Shown one piece after another: positions 1-7,654 of a DNA stretch of 12,586 nt. This DNA comes from an uncultured Oscillospiraceae bacterium. GTDB taxonomy: Bacteria; Bacillota; Clostridia; Oscillospirales; Oscillospiraceae. Both the position numbers and the translations under genes were made by a program. The notes below the pieces were generated by a model that saw only the letters and a program-made list of their open reading frames with translations, did no database searches and had not been told where the DNA came from. Numbering within the stretch: the first letter of the stretch is position 1; every line of letters starts with the position of its first letter. The DNA lies in NCBI GenBank assembly GCA_910588135.1, contig CAJUOT010000067.1:1-12586 (forward strand), written 5' to 3'.

Positions 1-1
1 C

Positions 2-268
2 ATCTGCCGCAGCGAGATGGGCAACGCTTTCTCTGAGCTGAATGATCCCATCGACCAGCGCCAGCGCTTCCAGAAGCAGGTGGAGCTGCGGGCGAAGGGA
101 GACGACGAGGCAGGCATGATGGACGAGGACTATATTACCGCCCTGGAATACGGACTGCCACCTACTGGCGGTATGGGTATCGGGATCGACCGCTGTGTCA
201 TGCTGCTCACCAACAACGACTCCATCCGGGAGGTTTTGCTCTTCCCGACCATGAAGCCGCTGGATTAA
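2..268 (+). CDS. lysS: Lysyl-tRNA synthetase, class II, C-terminal part only
   Basis: This is the last 88 codons of a class II aminoacyl-tRNA synthetase whose 5' part lies outside the window. The enzyme charges tRNA-Lys with lysine using ATP in the cytoplasm. Seen directly: an ELNDPIDQRQRF stretch typical of bacterial LysRS, then the class II motif 3 region with GLPPTGGMGIGIDR, whose arginine contacts ATP, and the usual LysRS ending SIREVLLFPTMKP. The frame runs open from base 2 and stops with TAA at 266-268. A hairpin terminator follows after 11 bases, so lysS appears to end its transcription unit. The AspRS and AsnRS families share motif 3, but the end sequence is characteristic of LysRS. 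Confidence 0.95.
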   Translation: MCRSEMGNAFSELNDPIDQRQRFQKQVELRAKGDDEAGMMDEDYITALEYGLPPTGGMGIGIDRCVMLLTNNDSIREVLLFPTMKPLD

Positions 269-279
269 GAATCTGCCCC

Positions 280-313
280 AAAAGCATACCGGCTCGGCTG
301 CCGGTATGCTTTT
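280..313 (+). terminator. Hairpin terminator after lysS
   Basis: A perfect 13-bp inverted repeat: AAAAGCATACCGG (280-292) pairs with CCGGTATGCTTTT (301-313) around an 8-base loop. The T run forms the end of the 3' arm, with A's opposite, the usual form of a terminator that can work in both directions. It sits 11 bases after the lysS stop and 27 bases before the next start codon. Confidence 0.8.
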
Positions 314-340
314 GCGCGTTGAAAAGAGAGGGAGACCGCT

Positions 341-1135
341 GTGGAGCAGGAAGTCGTCACCAGCCGGCACAATCCCTTATGCGTTCATTTCCGAAAGCTG
401 GCCTCATCCCGGGCATACCGGGAGGAGACGGGGGAGTTTTTGTGCGACAGTCCCAAGCTGCTCCGGGAGGCGGAGCTGTGGGACGGGGAAATATGCGCTA
501 TTCTCTATACAGAAGGGGCTGACCTGGGTCTCTTTGAGGACGGCGGAGATGGTAGGACTGTCCGAAAGGTGCGGGTGACGGAGCGCGTTATGGAATCCGT
601 CAGCCCTATGAAAACGCCTCAGGGGGTGGTGTTCTCCTGTCGGTGGACCCCCGGCGAATTCCAACTGCCGGAAAAACTGGGACCGGGGCCTTATCTGGTG
701 CTGGACGGTGTGCAGGACCCGGGAAACGTGGGCACAATTCTGCGCACAGCGGACGCTTTTGACTGCGGCGGGGTGTTTCTGCTCCCCGGCTGCGCCGACC
801 TGTACGGCCCAAAGACAATTCGGGCTGGGATGGGGGTTCACTTTCGCAGAAGTATCCGCCAATGTACCCTGGGGGAGCTGTCCGCCCGGCTTCAAGCGGC
901 GAAAATTCCGCTGTACGCAGCGGCGTTGCGGGACGATACTGCAGATGTGCGCGGGATGGATCTGAAGAAATGCGCTGTAGTTATCGGAAGTGAAGGCCGC
1001 GGGGTATCCCGAGAAGTTCTGGCGCTTTGTGAAAAGACGGTGAAAATTCCGATGTCCTCCAGGTGTGAATCGCTGAACGCGGCGGTGGCGGCGGCGGTGG
1101 TGCTGTGGGAGATGGCGCGGGACAATCGGATATAA
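341..1135 (+). CDS. TrmH/SpoU-family RNA 2'-O-ribose methyltransferase
   Basis: Predicted SAM-dependent enzyme that methylates the 2'-OH of a ribose in rRNA or tRNA; the exact target cannot be told from sequence. The start is GTG at 341, 6 bases after GGAG at 331-334. The 264 residues fit the family. Residues 5-105 are the substrate-binding extension seen in RlmB/TsnR-like members (FRKLASSRAYRE...FLCDSPKLLREA; the usual 'EG' of this segment is 'DS' here). The SpoU fold follows with all three knot motifs: motif 1 LDGVQDPGNVGTILRTADAF (121-140, with N129 and catalytic-type R135), motif 2 GSEGRGVS (216-223) and motif 3 IPMSSRCESLNAAVAAAV (236-253). It sits 21 bases ahead of dprA and is probably co-transcribed with it. 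Homologues are often named RlmB or YsgA; I leave the symbol blank. Confidence 0.93.
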   Translation: MEQEVVTSRHNPLCVHFRKLASSRAYREETGEFLCDSPKLLREAELWDGEICAILYTEGADLGLFEDGGDGRTVRKVRVTERVMESVSPMKTPQGVVFSCRWTPGEFQLPEKLGPGPYLVLDGVQDPGNVGTILRTADAFDCGGVFLLPGCADLYGPKTIRAGMGVHFRRSIRQCTLGELSARLQAAKIPLYAAALRDDTADVRGMDLKKCAVVIGSEGRGVSREVLALCEKTVKIPMSSRCESLNAAVAAAVVLWEMARDNRI

Positions 1136-1156
1136 GCAGAACGGGGAGGGACTGTT

Positions 1157-2395
1157 ATGTCTAACCTGAAGCATTGGATTTGGCTGACCCAGCGAAAAGG
1201 GCTGGCGGGGCAGAACGCGGTCCGGGTGCTGGAGCATTTTGGCTCCCCGGAGCTGGTCCACGCCGCCGATGAGGAGGCATACCGGCTGATGGGCGGACTG
1301 CCTGATGGAGCAATTCGGTCCCTGATGAACAAGTCGCTGGATCTGGCCGACGAGATTCTGGGGGACTGCGACCGGCTGGGGGTTCGCCTTCTGACGCTCC
1401 AGGACGCCACTTACCCGGAGCGTTTGAAAGCCATACACCAGCCGCCTATGGTGCTGTACTGGAAAGGGCGGCAGTTTGCTTTTGACGAGGAGCTGGCCAT
1501 CGCCGTGGTGGGAACCCGAAAGGCGACGCCATATGGGGTGCGGGCGGCGTCTATGCTGTCCGCCGAACTGACCGGCCAGGGCGCGCTGATTATCACGGGC
1601 ATGGCGGAGGGGATTGACGCCTCTGCGGTGCGGGGCGCGCTGAAAATGGGTGGACCGGTGGTATCTGTGCTGGGGGGTGGCATTGACCGGGTCTACCCCT
1701 GGTACCACAAGGATCTGTATGAGGATGTGGCGGCGGTAGGGGCTCTGGTTTCCGAGTATCCGCCGGGGACAGAGCCGAAAGGCGCGAATTTCCCCATTCG
1801 CAACCGCATCATCAGCGGCCTGTCGGTAGGAGTGGTGGCCGTGGAAAGCGGCCGCTCCGGCGGAACCCTTCTGACGGTAGGACACGCCCTGGATCAGAAC
1901 CGGGAAGTGTTTGCGGTTCCTGGTCCCTTGGATGCGCCGGAGAGCGAGGGCACAAACCGCCTGATTCAGGAGGGGGCGGCCAAACTCATTTTGGGGGCGG
2001 ACGATGTGCTGTGCGAGTTTTCGGAGCGGTTCCCCAGTAAGCTGCGGTCCGCGCGGGAACTGCCGCCGGAGGCCCAGGCACAGCGCCTGGAGGGGACGGC
2101 TGTCGTGCCGGATCGCCGGGAGCCCCGTCCCGCCAAAGAAAAGCCGTCCAGAAAAGCGGAGGATGACGTGGTATATCTGCGCTGGGCGGAGTGTAAAGAT
2201 AAGCTGACCGACGACCAGCGGGAGCTGCTGCTGGCGCTGGATGGGGGCGTGGTTCAGGCTGACGACCTGGTGGAGCGCACCCAGATTCCTGCGCGGCGGG
2301 TGCTGTCCGCCTTGACGCTGCTGCAGATCCAGGGCTATGTGTTCGAGGAGAGCGGAAAGCGCTTCCGGGCTGCCGTCAAACTGAAAATGGAGTAA
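1157..2395 (+). CDS. dprA: DNA-processing protein DprA (Smf)
   Basis: DprA binds incoming single-stranded DNA during natural transformation and loads RecA; it is widely kept in Firmicutes, including ones not known to be competent. The ATG at 1157 lies 6 bases after GGGGAGGG (1143-1150). The 412 residues show three parts. An N-terminal helical region (about 1-75) includes helix-hairpin-helix-like LAGQNAVRVLEHFGS. The Rossmann-like DprA core (about 80-290) carries VGTRKATPYG (118-127), TGMAEGIDASAVRGAL (147-162), SVLGGGIDRVYP (170-181), GANFPIRNRIISGLS (209-223), SGRSGGTLLT (231-240) and EGTNRLIQEGA (264-274). A C-terminal winged helix (about 345-405) follows a charged linker. The order dprA-topA-trmFO matches Bacillus. 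Its TAA overlaps the topA ATG by one base, suggesting translational coupling. Confidence 0.96.
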   Translation: MSNLKHWIWLTQRKGLAGQNAVRVLEHFGSPELVHAADEEAYRLMGGLPDGAIRSLMNKSLDLADEILGDCDRLGVRLLTLQDATYPERLKAIHQPPMVLYWKGRQFAFDEELAIAVVGTRKATPYGVRAASMLSAELTGQGALIITGMAEGIDASAVRGALKMGGPVVSVLGGGIDRVYPWYHKDLYEDVAAVGALVSEYPPGTEPKGANFPIRNRIISGLSVGVVAVESGRSGGTLLTVGHALDQNREVFAVPGPLDAPESEGTNRLIQEGAAKLILGADDVLCEFSERFPSKLRSARELPPEAQAQRLEGTAVVPDRREPRPAKEKPSRKAEDDVVYLRWAECKDKLTDDQRELLLALDGGVVQADDLVERTQIPARRVLSALTLLQIQGYVFEESGKRFRAAVKLKME

Positions 2396-4755
2396 TGGAG
2401 AGCATGGCAAAAACAAATTTGGTCATTGTGGAGTCGCCCGCCAAGGCGAAAACCATTGGGAAGTACCTTGGCCCCGGCTATGAGGTAAAAGCGTCCATGG
2501 GCCACATCCGGGATCTGCCCAAGAGCACCCTGGGGGTGGATGTATCTACTTTTGAGCCGGAATACCTGAACATCAAAGACAAGGCGGACGTGATCCGAGA
2601 CCTGCGCAAGTCTGCCAAGGCCAGCGACAGGGTCTATCTGGCCACCGACCCTGACCGGGAGGGGGAGGCTATCTCCTGGCATCTCCAGTCGGTGCTGGGC
2701 GTACCGAAGGAGAAAACCTGCCGGGTCACCTTCAATGAGATTACCCAGAAGGTGGTCAAAGAGTCCATCGCCAATCCCAGGGAGATCGACCAGGACCTGG
2801 TGGACGCCCAGCAGGCCCGGCGGGTACTGGACCGCCTGGTGGGCTACCAGCTCTCGCCCCTGTTGTGGAAGAAAATCCGCCGGGGTCTGTCCGCAGGGCG
2901 GGTACAGTCGGTGGCCACCCGGCTGGCGGTGGAGCGGGAGGAGGAGATCCGCGCGTTCGCCCCGGAGGAATATTGGTCCATCACGGCTGACCTTTCCAGA
3001 ATTGCCCCCAATCTGGGCGGATTCAAAGCCGACTTCTACGGCAGGGAAAAGCGGATGGAACTGACCTGCGAGGAGCAGGTTCAGGAGATCATAGGTGCTG
3101 TGAAAGACGCCCCATTCACGGTAAAAAGCGTGAAGCGGCAGGACAAGAGCCGCTCCCCGGCGCCTCCGTTCACTACCTCCACCCTCCAGCAGGAGGCGTC
3201 CCGGAAGCTGAACATGATTCCCCGGCGCACCATGTCCATTGCCCAGCAGCTCTATGAGGGGATTGATATCCAGGGTGTGGGCACCATAGGCCTCATCACC
3301 TATATGCGTACCGACTCCCTGCGGCTGTCGGAGGAGGCACTCTCGGCGGCCAGGACGTTTATCCAGAGCCGCTACGGCAAGCAGTACTATCCGGAGCAAA
3401 CCCGGCGCTTTAAGTCCAAGGGCAGCGCTCAGGATGCCCACGAGGCCATACGGCCTTCGGATGTGAACCTTACCCCGGAGGATCTGAAGAAGAGCCTCAC
3501 CTCCGACCAATACCGCCTGTACAAGCTGATTTGGAGCAGGTTCCTGGCTTGCCAGATGGCGGCGGCAGTGTATGACAGCGTCACCATCGAGACAGAGGCG
3601 GCGGGCTACCGGTTCCGGGCCAGCCATTCTTCTGTGAAGTTTAATGGCTTTACAGCGGTTTACGAGGAAGGCCGGGACGGGGAGGATGAGGCGCCCCAGT
3701 CCCCGCTGCCCGATCTGCGGGAGGGGGAGCCGCTGAAGCTCAATGCCCTCTCTCCCGGCCAGCATTTCACGCAGCCCCCGGCCCGGTTCACCGAGGCCAC
3801 GCTGATCAAGGCGTTGGAGGAGAAGGGGGTGGGCCGTCCCTCCACCTACGCGCCTACTATTTCAACCATCACAGACCGGCAGTACGTGGTGAAGGAGGGC
3901 AAGTACCTCCGTCCCACACCGCTGGGCGAGGTGGTCACAGGGCTGATGAAGGAGAAATTCCCCGATATCGTGGACACCGACTTCACCGCGCAGATGGAGA
4001 GCAGGCTGGATAAGGTGGAGGCGGGCGAGGCGGCGTGGAAGCAGGTGCTGGGTGAATTTTACAGCGGCTTTGACGCGGAGCTGAAAAAGGCGGAACACGA
4101 CCTGGACGGGGAGCGCATCAAGGTGCCTGACGAGGAATCCGACGAGGTGTGCGACCTGTGCGGTCGGAAAATGGTGATCAAAATGGGCCGGTTCGGGCGG
4201 TTTTTGGCCTGCCCCGGATGGCCGGAGTGCACCTTCACCAAGCCGCTGGTGGTGGAGATGCCCGGGCGGTGCCCTAAATGCGGAGGCCGTCTGGTCAAAC
4301 GTACCGGCGTGAGCAAAAAGACCAACAAGCAGTATACTTATTACTGCTGCGAACACCTGAACAGCAAGGTGGAGGCCAAGCGTTGCGAATTCATGACTTG
4401 GGACGTGCCGGTGAAGGACAACTGCCCTGTCTGCGGCCAGACCATGTTCAAGCTGTCCGGAAGAGGATTCAAGCGGCCCTTCTGCGCCAACCCGGAGTGT
4501 TCCAATTTCCTGCCGGAGGATCAGCGGGGCGGATATAAAAAGAAGGCGGATGGCGCTGCCGAAGGGGAGGGCGCCCAGGCGGCGGAGAAGAAGCCCGCCC
4601 CAAAGAAAACCACAGCGAAAAAGGCCGCCGCGAAGAAAACTGCGGCCGCGGCAAAAACAAGCACAACGGCCAAGAAGACTGCGGCGAAAAAAGCCACGGC
4701 GGCGAAGAAAACCACCACTAAAAAGACCGCGGCGGCAAAAAAGGCGGCGGAGTAA
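2395..4755 (+). CDS. topA: DNA topoisomerase I (type IA) with lysine-rich tail
   Basis: TopA relaxes negative supercoils by cutting one strand through a 5'-phosphotyrosine link. Seen in 786 residues: a TOPRIM domain opening NLVIVESPAKAKTIGKYLG, with E13 and the acidic DxDxE set in TDPDREGE (D85, D87, E91); strand-binding LSAGRVQSVATRLAVE (165-180); the active-site YMRTDS with Y303 and R305; and EEKGVGRPSTYAPTI (475-489). Three C-terminal zinc ribbons follow (C586/C589/C606/C612; C626/C629 plus cysteines in 651-664; C677/C680/C697/C702). A tail of about 72 residues (715-786) made mostly of Lys, Ala and Thr ends the protein. The ATG at 2395 overlaps the dprA stop (TAATG); an ATG at 2404 giving MAKTNLVIVESP fits the family N-terminus equally well, and neither has an ideally spaced ribosome site. 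Confidence 0.97.
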   Translation: MESMAKTNLVIVESPAKAKTIGKYLGPGYEVKASMGHIRDLPKSTLGVDVSTFEPEYLNIKDKADVIRDLRKSAKASDRVYLATDPDREGEAISWHLQSVLGVPKEKTCRVTFNEITQKVVKESIANPREIDQDLVDAQQARRVLDRLVGYQLSPLLWKKIRRGLSAGRVQSVATRLAVEREEEIRAFAPEEYWSITADLSRIAPNLGGFKADFYGREKRMELTCEEQVQEIIGAVKDAPFTVKSVKRQDKSRSPAPPFTTSTLQQEASRKLNMIPRRTMSIAQQLYEGIDIQGVGTIGLITYMRTDSLRLSEEALSAARTFIQSRYGKQYYPEQTRRFKSKGSAQDAHEAIRPSDVNLTPEDLKKSLTSDQYRLYKLIWSRFLACQMAAAVYDSVTIETEAAGYRFRASHSSVKFNGFTAVYEEGRDGEDEAPQSPLPDLREGEPLKLNALSPGQHFTQPPARFTEATLIKALEEKGVGRPSTYAPTISTITDRQYVVKEGKYLRPTPLGEVVTGLMKEKFPDIVDTDFTAQMESRLDKVEAGEAAWKQVLGEFYSGFDAELKKAEHDLDGERIKVPDEESDEVCDLCGRKMVIKMGRFGRFLACPGWPECTFTKPLVVEMPGRCPKCGGRLVKRTGVSKKTNKQYTYYCCEHLNSKVEAKRCEFMTWDVPVKDNCPVCGQTMFKLSGRGFKRPFCANPECSNFLPEDQRGGYKKKADGAAEGEGAQAAEKKPAPKKTTAKKAAAKKTAAAAKTSTTAKKTAAKKATAAKKTTTKKTAAAKKAAE
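4534..4752 (+). repeat. Low-complexity Lys/Ala/Thr codon repeat encoding the TopA tail
   Basis: This in-frame segment of topA encodes Y714 to E786. From residue 715 on I count 22 lysines, mostly as KK pairs separated by two to four Ala or Thr residues (AKKTAAKKATAAKK-type units), with no arginine. The DNA is correspondingly repetitive in gcg/aag/aaa/acc codons and likely varies in unit number between strains. Histone H1-like basic tails of this type are known on mycobacterial TopA, where they aid DNA binding and processivity; the same role here is inference. Confidence 0.85.
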
Positions 4756-4890
4756 CTCTGCGGTTCGGCCCCATGGCGGCCTGTAATCAGGCACGGAATG
4801 CGGCGCGCCCATCGACTACCTGGCGGACTGCGCCAGCGCCCCGGAAATAGAACGAATATTTTGTGTGAAACATAGAAGAGGACGATACCC

Positions 4891-6192
4891 ATGAATGTCA
4901 CCGTCATCGGCGCGGGTCTGGCCGGGTGCGAGGCCGCCTGGCAGCTGGCCCAGCGGGGCATATCCGTCACCCTGTATGAGATGAAGCCCCGCAAAATGAC
5001 CCCCGCCCACCACAGCCCCGGCTTTGCTGAGCTCGTATGTTCCAACTCCCTGCGCTCCGACCAGCTGGAAAACGCGGCAGGCCTGCTCAAGGAGGAGCTG
5101 CGCCGGTGCGGCTCCCTGATTCTGAGCTGCGCGGATGAGAACCGCGTGGAGGCAGGCGGCGCGCTGGCGGTGGACCGGGAGGGATTCTCCGCCGCTGTTA
5201 CTCAGGCGGTTCGAAACCATCCCAAGATCACCGTGGCGGAGGAGGAGGCCACCACCATCCCAGAGGGAGAGGTGGTGGTGGCCTCCGGCCCGCTGACCTC
5301 GGACGCACTGTCCCAATCCATTGCCGGGATTTTTCCGGAACACAGCTACCTGAACTTTTTCGACGCGGCAGCCCCCATCGTCACCTTCGACAGCATCGAC
5401 ATGGAACGCGCCTGGTTTGCCTCCCGCTACGACAAGGGAACGGCGGACTACATCAACTGCGCACTGTCCGAGGAGGAGTATCTGGCCTTCTGGAAAGAGC
5501 TGTGTGCCGCCCAGGAGGCGGAGGTACACGGCTTTGAGGACAAAAACGTGTTTGAGGGCTGTATGCCGGTGGAGGTCATGGCCCGCCGCGGGGTGCAGAC
5601 GCTGGCTTTCGGACCGTTGAAGCCAAAAGGTCTGCCCGACCCGAAAACCGGGCGGGAGCCCTACGCCGTAGTGCAGCTGCGCCGGGACAACGCTTCCGGG
5701 ACCCTGTACAATCTGGTGGGGTTCCAGACCCATCTTAAATGGGGGGAGCAAAAGCGGGTGTTTTCCATGATCCCGGCGCTGGCACACGCGGAATACGTAC
5801 GTTATGGGGTGATGCACCGCAATACGTATCTGAATTCCCCCAAGCTGCTGGACCGGTATTACCGGGTGCGGGAAAACGGGCGCATCACTTTTGCCGGACA
5901 GATTACGGGGGTAGAGGGTTATGTGGAGTCCACAGCCTCCGGGTTTTTGGCGGGGGTGGAGCTGTCCCGGCGGATGCTGGGCCAGCCGCCCATAGATTTT
6001 CCCAGGGAGACGGCCATTGGGGCGCTGGCCCAGTATGTGAGCAATGAGAGCGTCGCTGATTTTCAGCCCATGAATATCAACTTTGGCATCATGCCGCCCC
6101 TGGACCACAAGGTCAAAGGGAAGCGGAACAAAAATGCCGAGCTGTCCCGGCGTTCGCTGGAGTTGGTGGATGGAATCAAAGAGAGATTGTAA
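4891..6192 (+). CDS. trmFO: Methylenetetrahydrofolate-tRNA-(uracil54-C5)-methyltransferase TrmFO
   Basis: TrmFO makes m5U54 in the T-loop of tRNA using methylene-THF as carbon donor and reduced FAD. The ATG at 4891 follows AGAGGA (4877-4882) by 8 bases. The 433 residues match the family length. The N-terminus has the FAD-binding VIGAGLAGCEAA (5-16). C50 in LVCSNSLRSDQ and C224 in FEGCMPVEVMARRG correspond to the two functional cysteines known in the Bacillus enzyme (C53 and C226). Further family blocks are FGPLKPKGLPDP (240-251), LVGFQTHLKWGEQKRVF (275-291), and FAGQITGVEGYVESTASG (334-351), a second dinucleotide-binding segment. It lies 135 bases after topA, as in the Bacillus topA-trmFO order, and 15 bases before plsX. 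The related GidA/MnmG family is larger and lacks these blocks. Confidence 0.97.
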   Translation: MNVTVIGAGLAGCEAAWQLAQRGISVTLYEMKPRKMTPAHHSPGFAELVCSNSLRSDQLENAAGLLKEELRRCGSLILSCADENRVEAGGALAVDREGFSAAVTQAVRNHPKITVAEEEATTIPEGEVVVASGPLTSDALSQSIAGIFPEHSYLNFFDAAAPIVTFDSIDMERAWFASRYDKGTADYINCALSEEEYLAFWKELCAAQEAEVHGFEDKNVFEGCMPVEVMARRGVQTLAFGPLKPKGLPDPKTGREPYAVVQLRRDNASGTLYNLVGFQTHLKWGEQKRVFSMIPALAHAEYVRYGVMHRNTYLNSPKLLDRYYRVRENGRITFAGQITGVEGYVESTASGFLAGVELSRRMLGQPPIDFPRETAIGALAQYVSNESVADFQPMNINFGIMPPLDHKVKGKRNKNAELSRRSLELVDGIKERL

Positions 6193-6207
6193 AGGGAGGC
6201 CGACGGT

Positions 6208-7257
6208 ATGCGCATCATTGTAGACGCAATGGGAGGGGATTACGCCCCCCTGGCTCCGGTGCAGGGGGCTTTGCAGGCGATCAAGGAAGATGAGGTGGAG
6301 GTTGTGCTGGTGGGCCGCGGGGAAGACATCCTGGAGGCCCTCAAGGCAGAGGGGGTAGCGGAACTGCCCCAGGGCCTGTCCATCACCCACGCCGACCAGG
6401 TGGTGGAGATGTGCGACAACCCCGCCACCGCGTTCAAAGAGAAGAAAGACTCCTCCCTCACGGTGGGGCTGAACATGGTCAAGAGCGGGGAGGGAGACGC
6501 CTTTGTGTCCGCCGGCTCCACCGGGGCGCTGCTCTCGGGAGCCACTCTGCTGGTGAAACGGATCAAGGGGATCCGGCGGGCGGCTATGGCCCCGGTGATT
6601 CCCACCGGGGGCGGCGGGGCCGTGCTGGTGGACTGCGGAGCCACCGCCGAGGGTACGCCGGAGTTCCTGCTTCAGTTTGCCTTTATGGGCAGCTACTACG
6701 CGGAGCGGGTGCTGGGCCGGCCTGAGCCGAAAGTGGGTCTGCTGAATATTGGTACAGAGCCCTCCAAAGGCACTGACCTCCAGCGGGAAGCCTATGCCCT
6801 GCTGAAAAAGGCGGGGGAGGAAGGCCGCATCAACTTTGCGGGAAATGTGGAGGCCCGGGAGGCAGTGGAGGGCGCTGTGGACGTGATCGTGGCGGACGGC
6901 TACTCGGGCAATATTTTCCTCAAGGCGGTGGAGGGCGCGGGGCTGTTCCTCAGCCGCGAAATGAAGAAAATGTTTATGAAGAGCCTCAAGACCAAGCTTG
7001 CCGCCCTGCTGATGAAAGATGGCCTGCGGGAATTCAAAAAGCTGCTGGATTCCAGCGAAGTGGGAGGGACGGCGCTCATCGGCATCTCCAGGCCGGTGGT
7101 GAAGGCCCACGGCTCATCCAATGGCCGCGCCATGAAAAACGCCATCCGGCAGGCGGTGGAATTCAGCCGCTCTGGTATCATTGAGGACATAGCGGAAAAT
7201 GTGGAATATATGCGACTGCCGGTGCGGCCTGCCGGCGCAGACGGGGACCGGAAGTGA
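6208..7257 (+). CDS. plsX: Phosphate acyltransferase PlsX
   Basis: PlsX converts acyl-ACP and phosphate to acyl-phosphate, which PlsY uses to acylate glycerol-3-phosphate, the first step of phospholipid synthesis in most Firmicutes. It is a peripheral membrane enzyme. The ATG at 6208 lies 8 bases after AGGGAGG (6193-6199). Seen in 349 residues: IIVDAMGGDYAP (3-14), NPATAFKEKKDSSL (71-84), AFVSAGSTGALLSGA (98-112), LVDCGATAEG (140-149), GLLNIGTEPSKGTDL (177-191), FAGNVEAREAV (210-220), IVADGYSGNIFLKAVEG (227-243) and GTALIGISRPVVKAHGSS (287-304). These cover the whole family. The last 10 or so residues are a loose tail. fabD and fabG, which sit between plsX and acpP in Bacillus, are absent here; acpP follows after 94 bases behind its own promoter. 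Confidence 0.97.
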   Translation: MRIIVDAMGGDYAPLAPVQGALQAIKEDEVEVVLVGRGEDILEALKAEGVAELPQGLSITHADQVVEMCDNPATAFKEKKDSSLTVGLNMVKSGEGDAFVSAGSTGALLSGATLLVKRIKGIRRAAMAPVIPTGGGGAVLVDCGATAEGTPEFLLQFAFMGSYYAERVLGRPEPKVGLLNIGTEPSKGTDLQREAYALLKKAGEEGRINFAGNVEAREAVEGAVDVIVADGYSGNIFLKAVEGAGLFLSREMKKMFMKSLKTKLAALLMKDGLREFKKLLDSSEVGGTALIGISRPVVKAHGSSNGRAMKNAIRQAVEFSRSGIIEDIAENVEYMRLPVRPAGADGDRK

Positions 7258-7271
7258 CACCAGAAAAAATT

Positions 7272-7290
7272 TGTCAAAATACTATTGACA
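7272..7290. repeat. Short inverted repeat over the acpP -35 box
   Basis: TGTCAA (7272-7277) and TTGACA (7285-7290) are exact reverse complements separated by 7 bases. The right arm is the -35 hexamer of the acpP promoter, so a dimeric regulator binding here would block or shift RNA polymerase. FapR and FabT are the known lipid-gene regulators in Firmicutes, but this site is not a clear match to either consensus as I remember them. A six-base repeat can also arise by chance. Confidence 0.35.
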
Positions 7291-7313
7291 GCGGGAGGCA
7301 AAGTCCCTATTAT
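7285..7313 (+). promoter_or_regulatory. Near-consensus SigA promoter for acpP
   Basis: TTGACA (7285-7290), a 17-base spacer and TATTAT (7308-7313): a perfect -35 box, ideal spacing and five of six -10 bases. Transcription would begin near 7320, leaving a leader of about 32 bases with AAGGAG at 7336-7341. The region is far more AT-rich than the coding sequence around it. Confidence 0.85.
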
Positions 7314-7351
7314 GGTGTTGACTAAAGCAACATAAAAGGAGCTGCTCTAAG

Positions 7352-7585
7352 ATGTTTGATAAACTGTGTAAGCTGATCGCCGAGCAATTCGGCGTAGACC
7401 CTGAAACCATTGCTCCCGATACCGCCTTTGTGGATGACTTGGGCGCAGACTCTGTGGATCTGATGGACCTGTCCATGGCGTTGGAAGATGAATTTGGTAT
7501 GGAGGAGATGGACAGCGATTCCATTGAGTCCATCGTGACCGTGGGAGACCTGTACAAATATATGCAGGAGCATCTGGATATCTAA
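7352..7585 (+). CDS. acpP: Acyl carrier protein
   Basis: ACP carries growing fatty acyl chains as thioesters on a 4'-phosphopantetheine arm and feeds PlsX, encoded just upstream. The ATG at 7352 follows AAGGAG (7336-7341) by 10 bases. It has 77 residues, the usual length, is strongly acidic and has the four-helix ACP pattern. The prosthetic group attaches at S34 in LGADSVDLMDL; most primary ACPs have DSL here, and the Val is a common clostridial variant. Helix 2 and the recognition region continue as MALEDEFGMEEMD. The gene has a strong promoter before it and a terminator 23 bases after its stop, so it is probably made mainly as a short monocistronic message, matching the high ACP demand of the cell. 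A secondary-metabolite carrier protein is unlikely given plsX and rnc on either side. Confidence 0.96.
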   Translation: MFDKLCKLIAEQFGVDPETIAPDTAFVDDLGADSVDLMDLSMALEDEFGMEEMDSDSIESIVTVGDLYKYMQEHLDI

Positions 7586-7608
7586 GATATAGCTTACGAT
7601 TTGCGCCG

Positions 7609-7636
7609 AAAGGGCCCCGCCGAGGCGGGGCTTTTT
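7609..7636 (+). terminator. Intrinsic terminator between acpP and rnc
   Basis: GCCCCGC (7614-7620) pairs with GCGGGGC (7625-7631) around the tetraloop CGAG, immediately followed by TTTTT (7632-7636). The AAAGG just before the stem can pair with the T run through two G-U and three A-U pairs. This is a textbook Rho-independent terminator, and it ends only 7 bases before the rnc ribosome binding site. Confidence 0.9.
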
Positions 7637-7643
7637 CCGTGGT

Positions 7644-7648
7644 GGAGG
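7644..7648 (+). promoter_or_regulatory. Ribosome binding site that fixes the rnc start
   Basis: GGAGG lies 6 bases before ATG 7655. The reading frame is open back to a TTG at 7601, but that would place the terminator hairpin inside the gene and add 18 residues that the RNase III family lacks. The site supports the downstream ATG. Confidence 0.85.
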
Positions 7649-7654
7649 ATATTT

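Noticed and set aside
404..2416. Long antisense open frame (670 codons) opposite the methyltransferase and dprA
   Set aside because: Its translation is low-complexity in His, Arg, Gln and Pro with no domain, and it mirrors two clear family genes. GC-rich codon use removes stops from the antisense frame.
2335..3765. Antisense open frame of 476 codons within topA
   Set aside because: Lies opposite the conserved TopA core and shows no recognisable protein features.
4779..4792. GCCTG-TAAT-CAGGC hairpin after topA as a terminator
   Set aside because: Only five pairs and no T run after it; transcription probably continues to trmFO.
4816..7110. Long antisense open frame (764 codons) opposite trmFO and plsX
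   Set aside because: Same effect: no motif, His/Gln/Gly-rich, no ribosome site, and both sense genes are complete and conserved.
7601..7654. Longer rnc starting at TTG 7601
   Set aside because: It would include the acpP terminator in the coding region, and the extra 18 residues are not part of the RNase III family; ATG 7655 has a well-placed GGAGG.
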